A stretch of 64,000 nucleotides of DNA from Aurelia coerulea (Eukaryota; Cnidaria; Scyphozoa; Semaeostomeae; Ulmaridae). Shown here piece by piece: positions 1 through 12,609 of the stretch. The stretch's first letter is position 1; each line of letters begins with the position of its first letter. Below the pieces are notes generated by a model. That model saw nothing but the letters and a program-made list of their open reading frames with translations. It was not told the origin of the DNA and did not search any database. Both the position numbers and the translations under genes were made by a program. The stretch spans positions 8,406,001 to 8,470,000 of the forward strand of contig CM076960.1 in NCBI GenBank assembly GCA_039566865.1. Reading direction: 5' to 3'.

Positions 1-706
1 CTTTCTAAACTTTAGAAAACTCCATCGAAAAGCCATTCCCACAAGCCAGCGAACTTGTTTACATTGCCTTGCCTTGCCTACTTGCCTGAGAATTCAAATC
101 AAAAAATGTTTCATTCCCTCTCCAAAGACTTAAAAGAAAACAGTATTAACATGCATTTTAGCAATTGTTATGAACAACAATGGTTTTTGCGTCACGACTC
201 AAAATTCTTTTCATAAATCACCTTAACAGGGAATATACCAATTTGTTCTATCCAATCACAGACCGCCGCTATTGTCCTTTTGTTCCGTTGTTTTATACAT
301 TAAGTTTTGCAGTAACATTGCAATTGTTTTAGGCGGGGTAACAAAACCTTAGGTCGTCTTCTTTGGCGATGTCCTACCTATCAAAATCTTGCCAGATGAA
401 AAATTTCGGTTTTGAAACTATATTCTGCTTCGCAGCGCTGCGTACAGCTGCGCAGCAATTTGCTTTTTGTCTTGTGAGCTTTGTCTGCCCCTGCGTAATC
501 CTGCATTATCTTAAAACATACTTGAAGAGTCAAAAAAGGAAGCCACTGTTTCAAAACTGTGCAACCAAAACTCTGATATTGGTTCGACAAATGCCAACTT
601 CATTGCTTGACTGATGGTTGTGCGTAATTTCAATACTTTGTATGATTTACAACCCGAAGTGTTTCTTTCAAATAACGAATTTACCGAGAATTGGTTTCCT
701 TTGGCA
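1..706. other. unassigned AT-rich sequence
   Basis: I see no convincing gene, RNA or repeat boundary here. The short open frames lack family features and overlap one another on both strands. Confidence 0.4.
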
Positions 707-1844
707 AACTCTGCTTTCCGCTCCATTGAGCAGCGAGATGCCGTTTCGCAAAACCACTCTCCTCAGAAAACAGTTAATTTCTCCAATACCATTCGGCCTA
801 TCGAGAAGCAGTAAAAAGGATAATGCTCAGCATAGTCTGGGCAATCGAAGGATATACGAATCGCAATGTTTCCGTCAACGTTGGCTTCACAAATTCTAGT
901 TCGAATGTGTTTGCTGATTTCAGAAAAGTGGATTTATTGCCAAGAATAATCGAAAAAGGTTCAATTTGTTTTCGCTCCATCATTAGCTAGGTAGTTAATC
1001 TATAGCTTTGTAAAGTCTGATTGAAAAGCTAGGCTAGATTTCCTGTAATCGAATTTTATGTTTTGGTTTATTTTTCGACAGCGAAGGGAGAAACCTTGGT
1101 CAATGAATTACCATGCTATGAAGCATGCGTGCAAAAGCTTAGGCTTGAAATAACTTTCAGAAATGTTTCCATTGGCAAACAAATGAACTTCATCTTTTGG
1201 GAAGACCATACCCAAGTCTCAATAGACATCCTTAGTGCGCTCGTAAAAGTATCATTTGTAACTGCATCTATTGATTAAAATTTACTGACTTTTGCCAGCG
1301 ACTTCACAAAACCATGCTGTGGATGTCTTTCGAGACTTTCATGAGCATTCATGGAATATCAATTTCATCAAGAGTCCACAACGAGCATAGATCTAAAATT
1401 AAACTTTTTGCAAAGCGTTCAACTCCTTCTGCATTGACTAATCTGTTGACCAACACTTTCTCCCATCGATGTCGAAAAGTAAACAGAAATATAAAATTAG
1501 ATTGCAGGAAGTCTACCCTAGCTTTTTCAATCAGACTTTGCAAAGTTGTAGATCAACTGCATAGCTAAAGATGGAACGAAAAAAAATCGAAACTTTTTCG
1601 AGTAGTTTTGGAAATAAATCCACTTTTCTGAAAGCAACGAAGAGATTCGAACTAGGATTTGCGAAGCCAGCGTTGACGAAAACTCTGCGATTTGCACATC
1701 TTTCGATTGCCCGGACTATGCTGAACAACATCCTTCTTACTGCTTTTCGACAGGCCGAATAGTATTGGAGAAATTAACTGTTTTCTGAGGAGAGTGGTTT
1801 TGCGAAACAGCATTTGGCTGTTCACTGGAGCGGAAAGTAGAGTT
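707..1844. mobile_element. non-autonomous element with ~380-bp terminal inverted repeats
   Basis: The sequence from 707 to about 1090 returns as its reverse complement from about 1463 to 1844, for example the stretch around AACTCTGCTTTCCGCTCC at the left and GGAGCGGAAAGTAGAGTT at the right. A loop of roughly 370 bp separates the arms and encodes nothing recognisable. No clear target duplication was found. A second, partial copy of the same ends lies at 17153-17212 and 20395-20450, which proves that this is a dispersed repeat. Superfamily unknown. Confidence 0.8.
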
Positions 1845-3195
1845 ACCTTAAAGATCTGACGTTGCGGGCATCATTTAATTTGCTTTCCAAAGATTAGAAT
1901 ATAAAAAACTGTTCTCGGGCCTAGAGTATTGCTTTGTTATTACGAGGCAACTAAAAATACGGAAATTTTCTGTCCAATCAAATTTAGGATGAAAAGAGGA
2001 TCTTGTTGCAAACTTCTTCATCATAAGAACAAACTTCTTATTGGAGCAAAATTATGTAAGAAGCATAGTTGGCTTGTTTCTTGTATTGTATTACTGTCAT
2101 TACTTGGAAGGTATATACTTAATTGAGGATAAACAATGGCACAGCTTTATTGAATTTTGTCATGAAACTTTTAACAAGGCTTAGAACATAGACATCAAGG
2201 ATGCTGTGATTTTTTTCAAAGAACTCCTAAGAAGCATTGACTTGCCCCAAGACTATTTCATCAAAAAAATTGTTAAAAGGAAGAGAAATTTGTATTTTAC
2301 TTTTAGACAAATCTATTACAGTTGACGAAATAGACCTGGGGCAAGTGTATAAGAAACACTGAGTTATACAAAGATCTAAAATTTTGAAAACTGCTTCCAA
2401 CCATGGACAAATTTCTTTATCAAAAGATGTGTGTAAGATGGGTAGTACCCTTTCAAACTGTTCAGTCAAAGGTATCAAAACATTTTTCAATGATATTGGA
2501 ACATCGAAGCTTCAAACTGCAAAAACGTTTCAGCTTGTTTGACCAATTAGGTAGGTTTCTCAATTTTTGGAAAATTTAGGCTACATTTTTTTCACAGCAT
2601 TTCTCATCTAAACAAGGAGAGCCAAGAAAAACACCAAGTTGGGGAAAAATAGGTCACCACAAGAAAAAAATCATGTTACATGCCATACGCGATGCTGATG
2701 CTAATGCTAATGCATTAATATAAGGCATATAATTCTACATTTATATAAAGATACCTCCCTTGCTTCTGACTTGATGTTAAAGGAAAGTTGGGCAGAAGGG
2801 CGGTTAGCAAAAATTAGCAGTATTAGGCATAGCTGGTACTAGCAAATAGAACTTTCAGTTATTCTAAAAGAGAATCTGAATCGACTGATATTTGTCTACA
2901 TTTTGTAGAATATTTTAATGTGCACAATAGTAAAATAAGATATAGCACTACCCAATCAAACAGTTAGCATGTCTAAAAATATCGCTCAATCCAGACTCTT
3001 TTGTAGAATAGCTAGAAGTTGCATCAGATCAGATTGCACATGATGCAAGATATGAAATACAATGATTCATGACAAGACACCTACAGCAATTTGGATAGGC
3101 CTAGGTCTTCAAAAAATAAAACAATAACAACTTTCAGACCCACAACTGAGACTCCACAAATTTATACAGCCATTTGTAAATTTACCATGTTCTCC
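1845..3195. other. unassigned sequence
   Basis: No supported gene. A short GATGCTAATGCTAATGC-like stretch near 2695 is the only local repeat I noticed. Confidence 0.35.
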
Positions 3196-3199
3196 AAAG

Positions 3200-4600
3200 T
3201 TCTCTTATAGAAAGTTTTCTTAAGGATCGAAAACAGCGAACTGTTCTGAACGGGCAGTGTTCTAATTGAGGAGATGCTTTAGCAGGAGTGCCCCAGGGTT
3301 CCATTTTAGGACCATTATTTTTTCTCGTCTATATAAATGATCTCACTGCTGACTTGAAATGTAGCGTAAAGCTTTTTGCCGATGATACGTCCTTATTTAC
3401 GGTTGTCCAAGACCCTAATGCAGCTGCAAATGACATGAACCATGACTTGGAGTTAATAAGCCAATGGGCCCATGATTGGAAGATGTCTTTTAATCCCGAT
3501 CCACAAAAACAAGCTGTTGAATTACTTCTTTCAAGGAAAAGACATGAAGTAGATCATCCAGTGATCCTCTTTAATGACATACCCATGAAAAAGGTAGAAG
3601 AACACAAACATCTAGGTGTTATTTTGGATACGAAGCTTTCGTTCTCAGCTCATATTAAAGCTGCTATCTCTAAAACGAGAAGAGGCATTGGTTTGCTCAG
3701 ATATCTCTCCAAGTATCTGCCCAGACATACCCTGAATGAACTATATAAGCTCTATGTGCGACCCCACCTTGACTACGGAGATGTCATCTACCATATCCTT
3801 TCAAAAGTATGCGAATTTAGTCAAAACATCATTGTACCAAGTTTAATGGAAAAATTAGAGTCTGTTCAGTATTCTGCTGCTCTTGCTGTAACAGGAACTT
3901 GGAGGGGGACTTCGCGTGATAAGCTGTATGCTGAGCTCGGTTGGGAGTCACTGAGCTCCCGAAGGTGGAGTAGACGCCTTACTCTGTTCTATAAGATCAT
4001 AAATAACCTCACCCCCTTGTATACAAGGCATCCAATCCCACCACTTCATCAGTTGCAATACTCTCTTCGTAAGCGGGATGTTGGGCGAATGGGGGCAAGA
4101 ACAGAAAAATTCCAATCCAGTTTTTATCCTAATTGCATCTTTGAATGGAACAAACTTGATCCTGAAATCAGGCTAGCTCCGTGTGTTGCAGTTTTCAAAG
4201 CAAAGCTTCTATCAATAATTCGTCCTCCTGCAAAATCTGTCTTTGGGATTTATGACCCAATCGGCTTATCATGTCTCTCCCAAATAAGAGTCGGTCTTAG
4301 TAAATTGAATTTTCACAAATTCAAGCACAATTTTAGGGATGCTGTAAACCCAATGTGCCCAACTAATGATGGCATTGAGGATACGGAACACTTTTTGTTG
4401 CTCTGTTCGATGTCCAACGACGAAATCTTCTCGCTGAAGTTTCACAATTATTACGACCGTTTATTCAGATCAACAGTCTTTCAAATATCGTTCTGATAGA
4501 GCTTTTACTGTACGGTGATAAAAACCTCTCGGATAACATTAACAAAAATATACTCGAATTGACCCTAAATTTCATTCACAAAACTGGTCGATTTGATTGA
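3200..4600 (+). pseudogene. non-LTR retrotransposon (LINE) reverse transcriptase, C-terminal part, broken
   Basis: This is the 3' half of a LINE polymerase, which would copy its own RNA into nicked chromosomal DNA. Visible motifs are the GVPQGSILGP block just before 3300, the FADDT catalytic box near 3380, the LGVILD thumb motif near 3615, and a C-terminal zinc-knuckle-like Cys...EDTEHF...C at about 4355-4410. Two lesions are visible. A TGA at 3267-3269 falls in frame just upstream of GVPQGS, where this family usually has a Trp. A frame change near 4415 follows the zinc motif, after which coding resumes in another frame through an LYGDKNL segment to a TGA at 4598-4600. The N-terminal endonuclease is missing (5' truncation). 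A related 3' end lies at 22200-22898 on the other strand. Confidence 0.88.
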
Positions 4601-5000
4601 TTAAGCTAATATCAAAAATTTTCCCTCATAAAAGTCACTAAGTCCTTTTTGTCCCTTTTAGAGTGCTTTACGCCTGTTTTGCAGTTGATGTCAAGCGTCA
4701 CAGCTGATCTCCAATATCCAAACCCTAACTAGCACTGGCTCAGTGTTTTGGCCGGTGGTTCACTGGACGAGGGAGCAACGACGGCTGTTGTTGTCGTTGG
4801 TATCTCTCGGTTGGGGTCCCCGTTTCCAAACATTCTCGGATTCGTATCTGGACATCTACTGCAAAACAAGTTTCTTTCTTTAGTCATCCGTAAATTGGTT
4901 TTTATGTAGCTTTTTGTAACCGTATCTTTAATTTTAGTTTAGTTTTATGTCTTCTATGGCATGGCCCCGGCGTAGTCATGATATTTTGCTCCTAGGGGTA
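4601..5000 (+). other. probable LINE 3' untranslated region
   Basis: The sequence directly downstream of the broken LINE has no ORF. It contains a moderately GC-rich stretch (4740-4860) like the GC-rich tract that follows the related LINE end at 22245-22500 (minus strand). The 3' boundary is uncertain. Confidence 0.4.
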
Positions 5001-6817
5001 TCATCTTTGTAGTGTAGTAGAGTGTTTTGTAAGTAGTGTCGTAGGTAATTCGTCTTTGTAAAAATTTTTAGATTGAGTATAAAAAAAAAAGATATGTGTA
5101 CTGGGTCAAATTCATAGATTCTCACAGTAAATGCATATTTTATGTAGTCACTACATAGAATAGAAAATATCAAAATTTTGATCTTCTAATACAGAATAGA
5201 TGTAAATAGGGATAAGATCTCATTTCTGTTTGTGATCAACACTTGAAGTCCTTGAACAGCTGTAACATCCACGCTGCATACATACATACAGTTCTCATAA
5301 GGATAATCTTTTAGGCCTATAATAATGGCACTTTTAAACTTAAAATAGGACACATTAAAAAACTTAGAGTACAGTGACCCCATGTGCCCCCACTCCCATA
5401 TTTTGTAGGAGACTGGGGAAAAGATTATTTCAAATAATACTTTTCATAACTATCAACCATTCTGGATGAATTAATTAACCAACTGTCAGTAAAAGGAAGG
5501 GTATTATTAGATTTTGGGTCTAACCAAGTCAATCGGAGTGCCCATGGGCATGTTAACTAATTTTTTGGCCATAGAATGAATAACATGCTTAGATAGAATA
5601 GATATCTTTCAAAGTAAGATATCTCAAACAAAATAGCCCTGCTCGATGTACCGTAAATATCTACAGCTGAAAACTATTGCGTTGTGAGGCTTGTCCATGG
5701 TATAACAGCAAAATGGCCAGGCAACTGAGCAAATACAATAGCAAACAAAAACTAACCGGTCGTCGTTCAGAGGCTGGTCCGCCCTATCTAGCATCTTTGA
5801 TGCAACTCCTGAGCAACTGTTAATGTCAATCCAAGTCCATAATTGAAGGTTTTCCATCGTTGAAATAGGCTTCTTCCGACAGCCTTCAAGCCGTTGCAGC
5901 ATCTGCCTTCAATGTGTCCCAAACGAACGAATAACAATGCCTTTGCTTGAAATAAATTGCCACGATACAAAAACAATATTTGATTGGGTTAAAAAATACA
6001 TCCAGGTTGCATCTGCTGCAAATATGGTCCACGATTGCCTGGATTTCCTGAGCAATAGTTTCTGACAGTCAGAAAGTAAGGAGCTTCGAGCAGCGAACGT
6101 CTCACTTCGCGCAAAGCATGCTGGTCAATAGTCGGTCTTTAATGCCACTGCATCCCTCCTTTTAGTTTTGAGTCCATTTTGCAACTCGATAATGCCCTTG
6201 GCTTTTTCGGGATTCCCTTCTACCAGTCACGGAGATGTGATCCCGCCAAAGCTCTCAAAAGAGCCAATCAAGAGAATCAAGAGAGCGCTGCTGAGGAAAC
6301 TGATGAATGAAATTCACTTAGGTTAAATCAAACAATCGCGCCATCACAAGTGACTCGTCACAATGCCTTTTTTTAGTCAAAACGATCTTCACTTGTGGGT
6401 CGCAATTGCAAAAATGTCAAGAAATCTTCGAATTTTCTTGGGAGAGAAGGCGGAGGATTGCATGTTTTATTTAGGGCCTAAGAGGATGGCATTCTCATCG
6501 AAGCCTCGAATTTTGGTGTTATTTAAAATACGATTTCTCCGGAAAAAACAATGTATCGAAAATCGCATCGGCAGAATGTTTCAAAATTTACTAAACTTTG
6601 ATCTAAACTAATGAAATTGGTCAACAGTTGGATAACCGCTATTCTGCTCGAGCGATATTGGGGGAGATTTTTCCCCACAGCTTCTCACAGCTTCCTCCAT
6701 TGGCATGACGTCATGGTGCCTTCTAATTGGTCGAGGCCTCAAATGTCAACAAATACGCCGATTAGTCTAAAGCGAAATTCCCCCTTGCTGCCTGTGACTA
6801 GATCTAGGTTAAATTTC
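5001..6817. other. unassigned sequence
   Basis: No gene or repeat structure I can support. Short open frames on both strands (for example near 5624-5976 and 6363-6611) have no domain, signal peptide or plausible splice context. Confidence 0.35.
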
Positions 6818-6864
6818 TAGGTGTTTTAAAGGATGAGAATCTCTCCTGGAATGTCATATTTCTG

Positions 6865-6879
6865 ATTTCTATTTTCTAT
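6865..6879. repeat. 15-bp target-site duplication, left copy
   Basis: ATTTCTATTTTCTAT lies immediately before the foldback element. The identical 15 bases lie immediately after it. Confidence 0.9.
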
Positions 6880-8951
6880 ACCGGGTGAGCCAGAAAAAAG
6901 TTCCCACTTTCAGCAGGCCAGGATAAATCACACACTAGGCCAATTTCAGTTATTTTTGATTTAATCTTTTGTCAATACCCTATAATATTCTGGGTTTTTT
7001 TGTAGATTTTTCGGATGCCAATTTATCGATATATTAACGATTTCCTGAAATTTTTTGGCCTGCAGACTGCCCAAAAAGGTCGAAAAACAGTGATCAAATT
7101 TCCTACAGATTTAACTTGGCAGAACAAAGGGAGTGCTCTTCGAAATTACTAGGGGATTTGGAAATGGATTACGTACAATCTGTCGCACGAGCGGTCGTTC
7201 AATGATTGCGCAACTTTAATGTCATTTTTATTAACAGAAAGACTCTCGGTTGTTTTATCATTTCTTTGAAATTATACTTGATAGCTATTGTAAGGTAATG
7301 CATGTTGGGAACAAGCGTGTAGATTTAGGACTTTTTGACTCGAAGACCTGCTTGCCGTGCGTCATTGTAAGTATTCCTGACGTATGCAAGTCTTTCATTC
7401 CAGGCGCCTAGCAAGTGCAGTTCTTCCGTGAAGCATTTCAAGAACATTTTGCTTTATTGATGCGTTATTTGCTCTCATTTATACTTGAGTTCACTTTCTG
7501 TTTTGATATTTCTGTTGGCCTAAGAGCGGAAAATGTCACGTAGGCCGAAATTGGCCAGTAGCAACTTTTGAACTCGAAAATTATGTTTATTATCAATTTG
7601 ATATGACCAATCCCAGACGAAAATAATCAAGAAATTGAGCCCTTTTCCTTACGCTACATTTGGGCATCTGATTATTCTTTCGTCAATTTTCGGCTCAAAA
7701 TAATCATTCATTATTATCTGCATTGCAGCAGAAAGTTAAGAAACTTTCCAATGGAGAAACGACTTTGTCAGTTGCCCTTCACCCAGCTTTTCATCCATTT
7801 TTTCCACAGTAAAATCAGCATCGTTTTCAAAAGTTGCTACACGTTTTTTTTTGAGAAACTTGGATCAGCACGAAGTTTCTTAATTTCGCATGAAAATTTC
7901 GGTGTTTTAGTGGTAAAAGTTTCTTGATTAGTTTCTCATTTTTGGGGTCTAAAATTGTGTTATGGTTCGAAGTTGAGCCTTCTTTTCGACAAAAGGCTGT
8001 CCTTTTTTGCATTGATATTGTCACCACTAATAAGCCATATACACATAAAGGCAAAAAGTTGCTAATTTTGGCAGTCAAAACTTTATATTTACACACGCAA
8101 TGCCGCGCGAACCGTAATCGACCGACTCGTATTCTAGAAAAAGAATTTTAGAGTTTCTTAATTGTTCTTGAACGTAGTGCTAGAGTTTCTTAAAATTTTA
8201 TTCATCGTGGTACTTAGTTTCTTATAAACCAGTTTCTTATAAAAAAATTGTGTACTGGCCAATTTTGGCCTACGTGATATTTGTCGCTCTTAGGCCAACA
8301 GGAATATCAAAACAGAAAGCGAACTCGAGTAAAAATGAAAGCAAATAACGCATCAATAAAGCAGAATGTTCTTGAAATACTTCAAGGAAGAACTGCACTT
8401 TCTAGGCGCCTTGAATGAAAGGCTTGCATGCGTGAAGAATAGTTATAATAACGCGCGGCTAGCAGGTCTTCGTGTCACAAAGTCCTAAATCTACACGCTT
8501 GTTTGAAATATTTTTCAATTCCCAACATGCATTAATTTACATTAGCTATCGAGTATAATTTCAAAGAAATGATAAAACAACTGAGAGTCTTTATACTAAT
8601 AAAAGTGACATTAAACTTGTGCAATCATTGAACGACCGCTCATGCGACAGATTGTACGTAATCCATTTCCAAATTCCCTAGTCATTTCGAAGAGCACTCC
8701 CTTTGTTCTGCCAAGCTCAATCTGTAGGAAATTTGATCACTGTTTTTCGATCTTTTTGGGCAGTCTGCAGGCCAAAAAATTTCAAGAAATCGTTAATGTA
8801 TCAGTAAATTGGCAACCAAAATTCTACAAAAAATAACCCAAAATAATATAGGGTATTGACAAAAGATTAAAACAGAAACTACTAAAATTGGCCTAGTGTG
8901 TGATTTATCCTGGCCTTTCGAAAGTGGGAACTTTTTTCTGGCTCACCCGGT
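6880..8951. mobile_element. 2.07-kb foldback element, ~690-bp terminal inverted repeats
   Basis: The element begins ACCGGGTGAGCCAGAAAAAA and ends with the inverse. The left arm (6880-7560) and right arm (8253-8951) are inverted copies over almost their whole length, with small indels. The loop (7561-8252) holds a separate MITE. No protein is encoded. The flanks are an exact 15-bp direct repeat, and the insertion splits a LINE frame. Confidence 0.92.
7838..8254 (-). mobile_element. TA-flanked MITE, 'TAAGAAACT' family, copy 1 (inverted)
   Basis: The ends read TACACGTTTTTTTT... and ...AAAAAAATTGTGTA, and the internal sequence is the reverse complement of the copies at 12891, 18193 and 33420. 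Many copies of AGTTTCTTA (TAAGAAACT on the other strand) occur through its length. TA at both ends fits the Tc1/mariner-type target preference. It sits in the loop of the foldback element. Confidence 0.82.
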
Positions 8952-8966
8952 ATTTCTATTTTCTAT
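8952..8966. repeat. 15-bp target-site duplication, right copy
   Basis: ATTTCTATTTTCTAT follows the last base of the foldback element. LINE coding continues directly after it. Confidence 0.9.
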
Positions 8967-9780
8967 GGCGTTAGAAATATTTTTTTGCGATTGAGTAATC
9001 AGTTGTTTTTGCTATTCATGCGTCGCCACACGCTTCACTGTTATTTGAATCATATTTCTGAACGAACTAAAAAACTCTCAAGAACATGTGGTATCTTCTT
9101 TAAAATTAGACATTTACTTCCTCTTGAAAAACTAAAGAATCTTTACTTTTGTTCCATTCCCTCTTCATTTCTATGTTATGGCTCATCAACTCGGGGTCTT
9201 TCTTATGACACCTATCTTGAACCTCTTTTCCTATTGCAAAAAAAGATATTGAGGTCCGTTATGTTTCAGCCTTTTTTCATCTCCTTCAACAGCAGTCTTC
9301 TTTTCCCTGAACATTCTTAAACTGAAAGATATGATGCATTAAGATCTTCTTAAATTTGTGTATAAATCCCTCAATGGTCTCTCATTCTCCTTCTCATTGA
9401 CCTTCTCATTTTTTCAACTATTTTCAGATCAGTAACACAGTTCATGGTAATGAAACTCGTCAGGTGGCTAGATGTGACATTTCTGAATCCATAAGGAATA
9501 CTTTTCTATATGGCCTTGGATCAATAAAATATTTTGGGACAAAACTATGGAATTGTATGCCAACTTTTATCAAGATGTCAGTTTCTTTTAACATCTTCAA
9601 AGCAAAACTCAAGGAAGTCCTTGCAAACGGATATATGGTTTTTAATTGCTCATTGCGCAGAGGAAAATTGCTTTGTTTTTTTCTTTCTTATGGATGTCGG
9701 TTGTTCATTGGAGGCTATTCTGGTTTTGCGATTTTTAGCAAAAAAATTTGTTTAGTTTTAGTCTTTTTATTTGATGGGGG

Positions 9781-10114
9781 CGGGCTATCTCTCGATTAGT
9801 TTATCTGTTAGAGAGCTCCTCCTTAGACAAATAGATATAAGTACATCTCTCGTCTTGTAATGTTTTCCTTTGTTAATTTTTAATCGTGTTGTGGTTTGTA
9901 GTTTGTACTTTGTAGTTTGTAGTTTGCAACATGTGTCAGTGAAACTGAAACTGTAACTGTAATATTTGTTAAATTTACCACTTAGAATTCGGAAGGTGCA
10001 GATTATTCCCTCAAAATGGCCTAAGTCGTGCTGTTTGCTGTCGCGAAGATTGCCACCTCCATTGATTTCAACCTCCAAAAATCCATTGATTTCACTTTAG
10101 ATTCTCTCCTAACG
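9781..10114. other. possible LINE 3' tail region
   Basis: No gene. It holds short TTTGTAGTTTGTA-type and GAAACTGAAACTG simple repeats around 9890-9960, which may belong to the 3' end of the preceding LINE. Confidence 0.35.
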
Positions 10115-11193
10115 TACACTTACCTCGCATAAGTATTGCACTACCTAGCACAAAATGGCGGCCAAAAGTGTCTTTCAACCCAATCAACAAAATTTGCATA
10201 ATAAAAGCATCACCATTTAAGGGCTTCTCTACCAGGTATTTTGGCCCGAAAGTAATTGTTAATTCGTTTGCTTTTCATTCAGAAGTAAAAGGAAAAAGTA
10301 TTTTGTTAGTTTCTTTGATAATTTAGCAAAAACCTTCGAACAACATTGAACAAGATTGTTAGCAGCATAGCTGGAGGAGTAGGCCAAAACAAAATGAGAA
10401 ACGGATAGATATCTGGGGGCAAAGATAACTAAATTTTTAGTGTTTTCAAATTGGAAATTCTATTAACTTTATCGCCATGATAAAAGTTTTCCACTTCGAA
10501 TGTGATAAAAGAAGAAAATTTAAATAAATAACAAGGCCGTCATTCAATGTAACTGAACATAGATTTGTCTAAGAAGGAGTCAGGTTGAAAAAAAAACACG
10601 CTCCAGTCACTTGTTAAATTTCAAATTACCTTTAAGCTAAATTCAAGCGTAATGATTTTGTTGAATACATCAAAATCCATAAATTTAAGAGTCAACCACT
10701 TGCCTGAAGTCTTCCAGGAAGCAAAATTAATTTTAATCTGATAATAGTTATATCAAGGATATTCTTACATTGGAATGGTTTCTTCCCGTTTCCCTTTGTG
10801 TTTATCCTTCTTGAATTCCTCATCAAAACTTTTTGTCACAGCGATGAATTTTGCAGAATCCAGATTTGAAAACTATAAAATATTGTTTTCGTTGCTCTAA
10901 GAAATCTATCCGTTTCTCGTTTTGATATGGCCTACTCCTCCAGCTATGATGTCAAAATCTTGTTGAATGCTGACCGGAGGTTTTTGCTGATTTATCAAAA
11001 AACAAACAAAATAACGTTTCATTTTACTTATGAATGAAAAGCAAACGAATTAACAATTATTTTCCCGCCAAAGCACCCAGTAGAGAAACCCTTAAATGCT
11101 GGCTTTTGTTATGCAAATATTTTGTTGATTGGGCTGAAAGACACTTTTGGGCCCCATTTTAGGTAAGGTGGTGCAATATGCGAGGTAAGTGTA
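10115..11193. mobile_element. 1.08-kb element with ~295-bp inverted arms, TA-flanked
   Basis: Left end TACACTTACCTCGCATAAG and right end CGAGGTAAGTGTA are inverted copies. The similarity runs inward to about 10410 on the left and from about 10904 on the right, ending in GAAACGGATAGAT and its inverse. The unpaired centre (about 490 bp) encodes nothing recognisable. TA dinucleotides border both ends. Confidence 0.85.
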
Positions 11194-12300
11194 CTATGGT
11201 GGATTGCAATGTCAATACAAAAGGTCTCCAGACTGTTACGCTACGAATGAACTCTTAACTTTGTGTAGGGTGTGTTTAATTGATATTTCCAAACCTACCA
11301 AATTCTGAAAACAGTAGACTGCAGAGACGGAAACACATTTCCCAACCAAGCACAAAATTCTTCAAAACAGCAGGTTTCATATTGTTCCTGGCGAAAAGGA
11401 GGTTCCAGTTGAAAAACACGAAGATAAGTCTGGTGCTTGGCAACAAAGAGTAAAATTACCAATTACCATCGCAACGCGAGCAAATTCGCCTTGTTTTCAG
11501 AGTTTCGCAAATGAAAACGAGAATCTCTCCACATTCTGCCAAACTCTCTGCCTTTTGGAGCAGAAGGTTCAGCAGGCTTTCCAAACCTGTCAAACCTACT
11601 GTTTTGAGAATTTGGATATCAATCAAACTGAAATTCTGAGTCTTCCAAGTCTACCGTTGGTCAAAGTGGTACCAATAATACACACCCTTAAATACCGTTT
11701 TCGTGAGGTTTTTTATCTTATTGGTGTTCAAGCCCGCATTCTTGTGTGTTCTCTCAAATATCTCAACTCGTAACTGATTCACCCAGCAATTCGATTTGTA
11801 GACTCTAATTTAGTCGAAGCAATCACATCAGTCGAACGTTATAGCTGCGCCATAAAACTAAGCAGAAACAGAAGGCTCAGCACAAGCCAGTTTGGTCAAA
11901 TAGCCTTACATTTGCAACTAAGACGAGCTTGACCGACTTAGTGATAGGCGAAAGAGATTGCTGAGAGATTACTGCTGCCTTTACGAACCGAAACGATGTG
12001 AAATCATTTAAGAATGGCACGTCGAAAGATGGAAAAGATAGTGGAGGAGGATGAAGATCTGCCATGTTTCGAGGTTAGAATATTCCAAATGTACAGCATA
12101 GGTGTGCTTGGCTTGTATAATTTTGGGTAAATCATATGGCATCCTCTTGATTTGATTTCCACATGACAAACGTTGTTATTTATAACTTTATCCGTACATT
12201 GTCATTTTTTTTAAAGAATTACTGATTGCATCCTCTTGATGTTGGTATATCATACGGTATGGCAGCTGGGCTAGGCTATGTGAAGTGGCGTGTTAGGATT
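11194..12300. other. unassigned sequence
   Basis: Weak open frames only. No domain or splice pattern I can support. Confidence 0.35.
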
Positions 12301-12492
12301 AGATAGGGTAGGTTTGGGTCATGCAAGAGCAAGGGTTAGTTTTGGTAAGTTCGTGTAATAGACGATTACGCTAAAGATGGCGGAGAGGAGCTTCTTAGAT
12401 AGGGTAGGTTTGGGTCATGCAAGAGCAAGGGTTAGTTTTGGTAAGTTCGTGTAATAGACGATTACGCTAAAGATGGCGGAGAGGAGCTTCTT
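12301..12492. repeat. perfect tandem duplication of 96 bp
   Basis: Bases 12301-12396 are repeated without change as 12397-12492. The unit begins AGATAGGGTAGGTTTGGG and ends GGAGAGGAGCTTCTT. The second copy runs into the palindrome that starts at 12464, so the duplication copied the left part of that palindrome. Confidence 0.95.
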
Positions 12493-12601
12493 ACCAAGAT
12501 GCAATGCTTTCTTTAATTGAATTCCTATAGAATCGTCAAAGATTCGTAATTCGAACGCAATGCATCTTGGTTAAAAAGATCTTCGCCGCCATCTTTAGCG
12601 T
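12464..12601. repeat. short palindromic element (MITE-like)
   Basis: ACGCTAAAGATGGCGG at the left is mirrored by CCGCCATCTTTAGCGT at the right, with further pairing of CCAAGATGCAATGC and GCAATGCATCTTGG. The loop is about 50 bp. Confidence 0.75.
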
Positions 12602-12609
12602 ATTCTTCT

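Larger units (their letters stand above)
6818..9780 (+). pseudogene. LINE reverse-transcriptase C-terminal fragment, split by a foldback insertion
   Basis: Coding similarity starts near 6818 with a thumb-type motif (FLGVLKDENLSW). It stops at 6879, resumes at 8967 and continues through ERTKKLSRTCG, LEKLKNLYF and LEPLFLLQKKILR, motifs typical of the region after the polymerase domain of CR1/L2-like LINEs. A final block near 9520-9620 (FGTKLWNCMP) matches the usual C-terminal 'LWN.LP' motif. If the 2072-bp element at 6880-8951 and one copy of its 15-bp duplication are ignored, the reading frame is continuous across the junction. Several stops and frame changes follow between 9320 and 9460, so the copy was dead independently of the insertion. 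The 5' part is absent. Confidence 0.8.
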
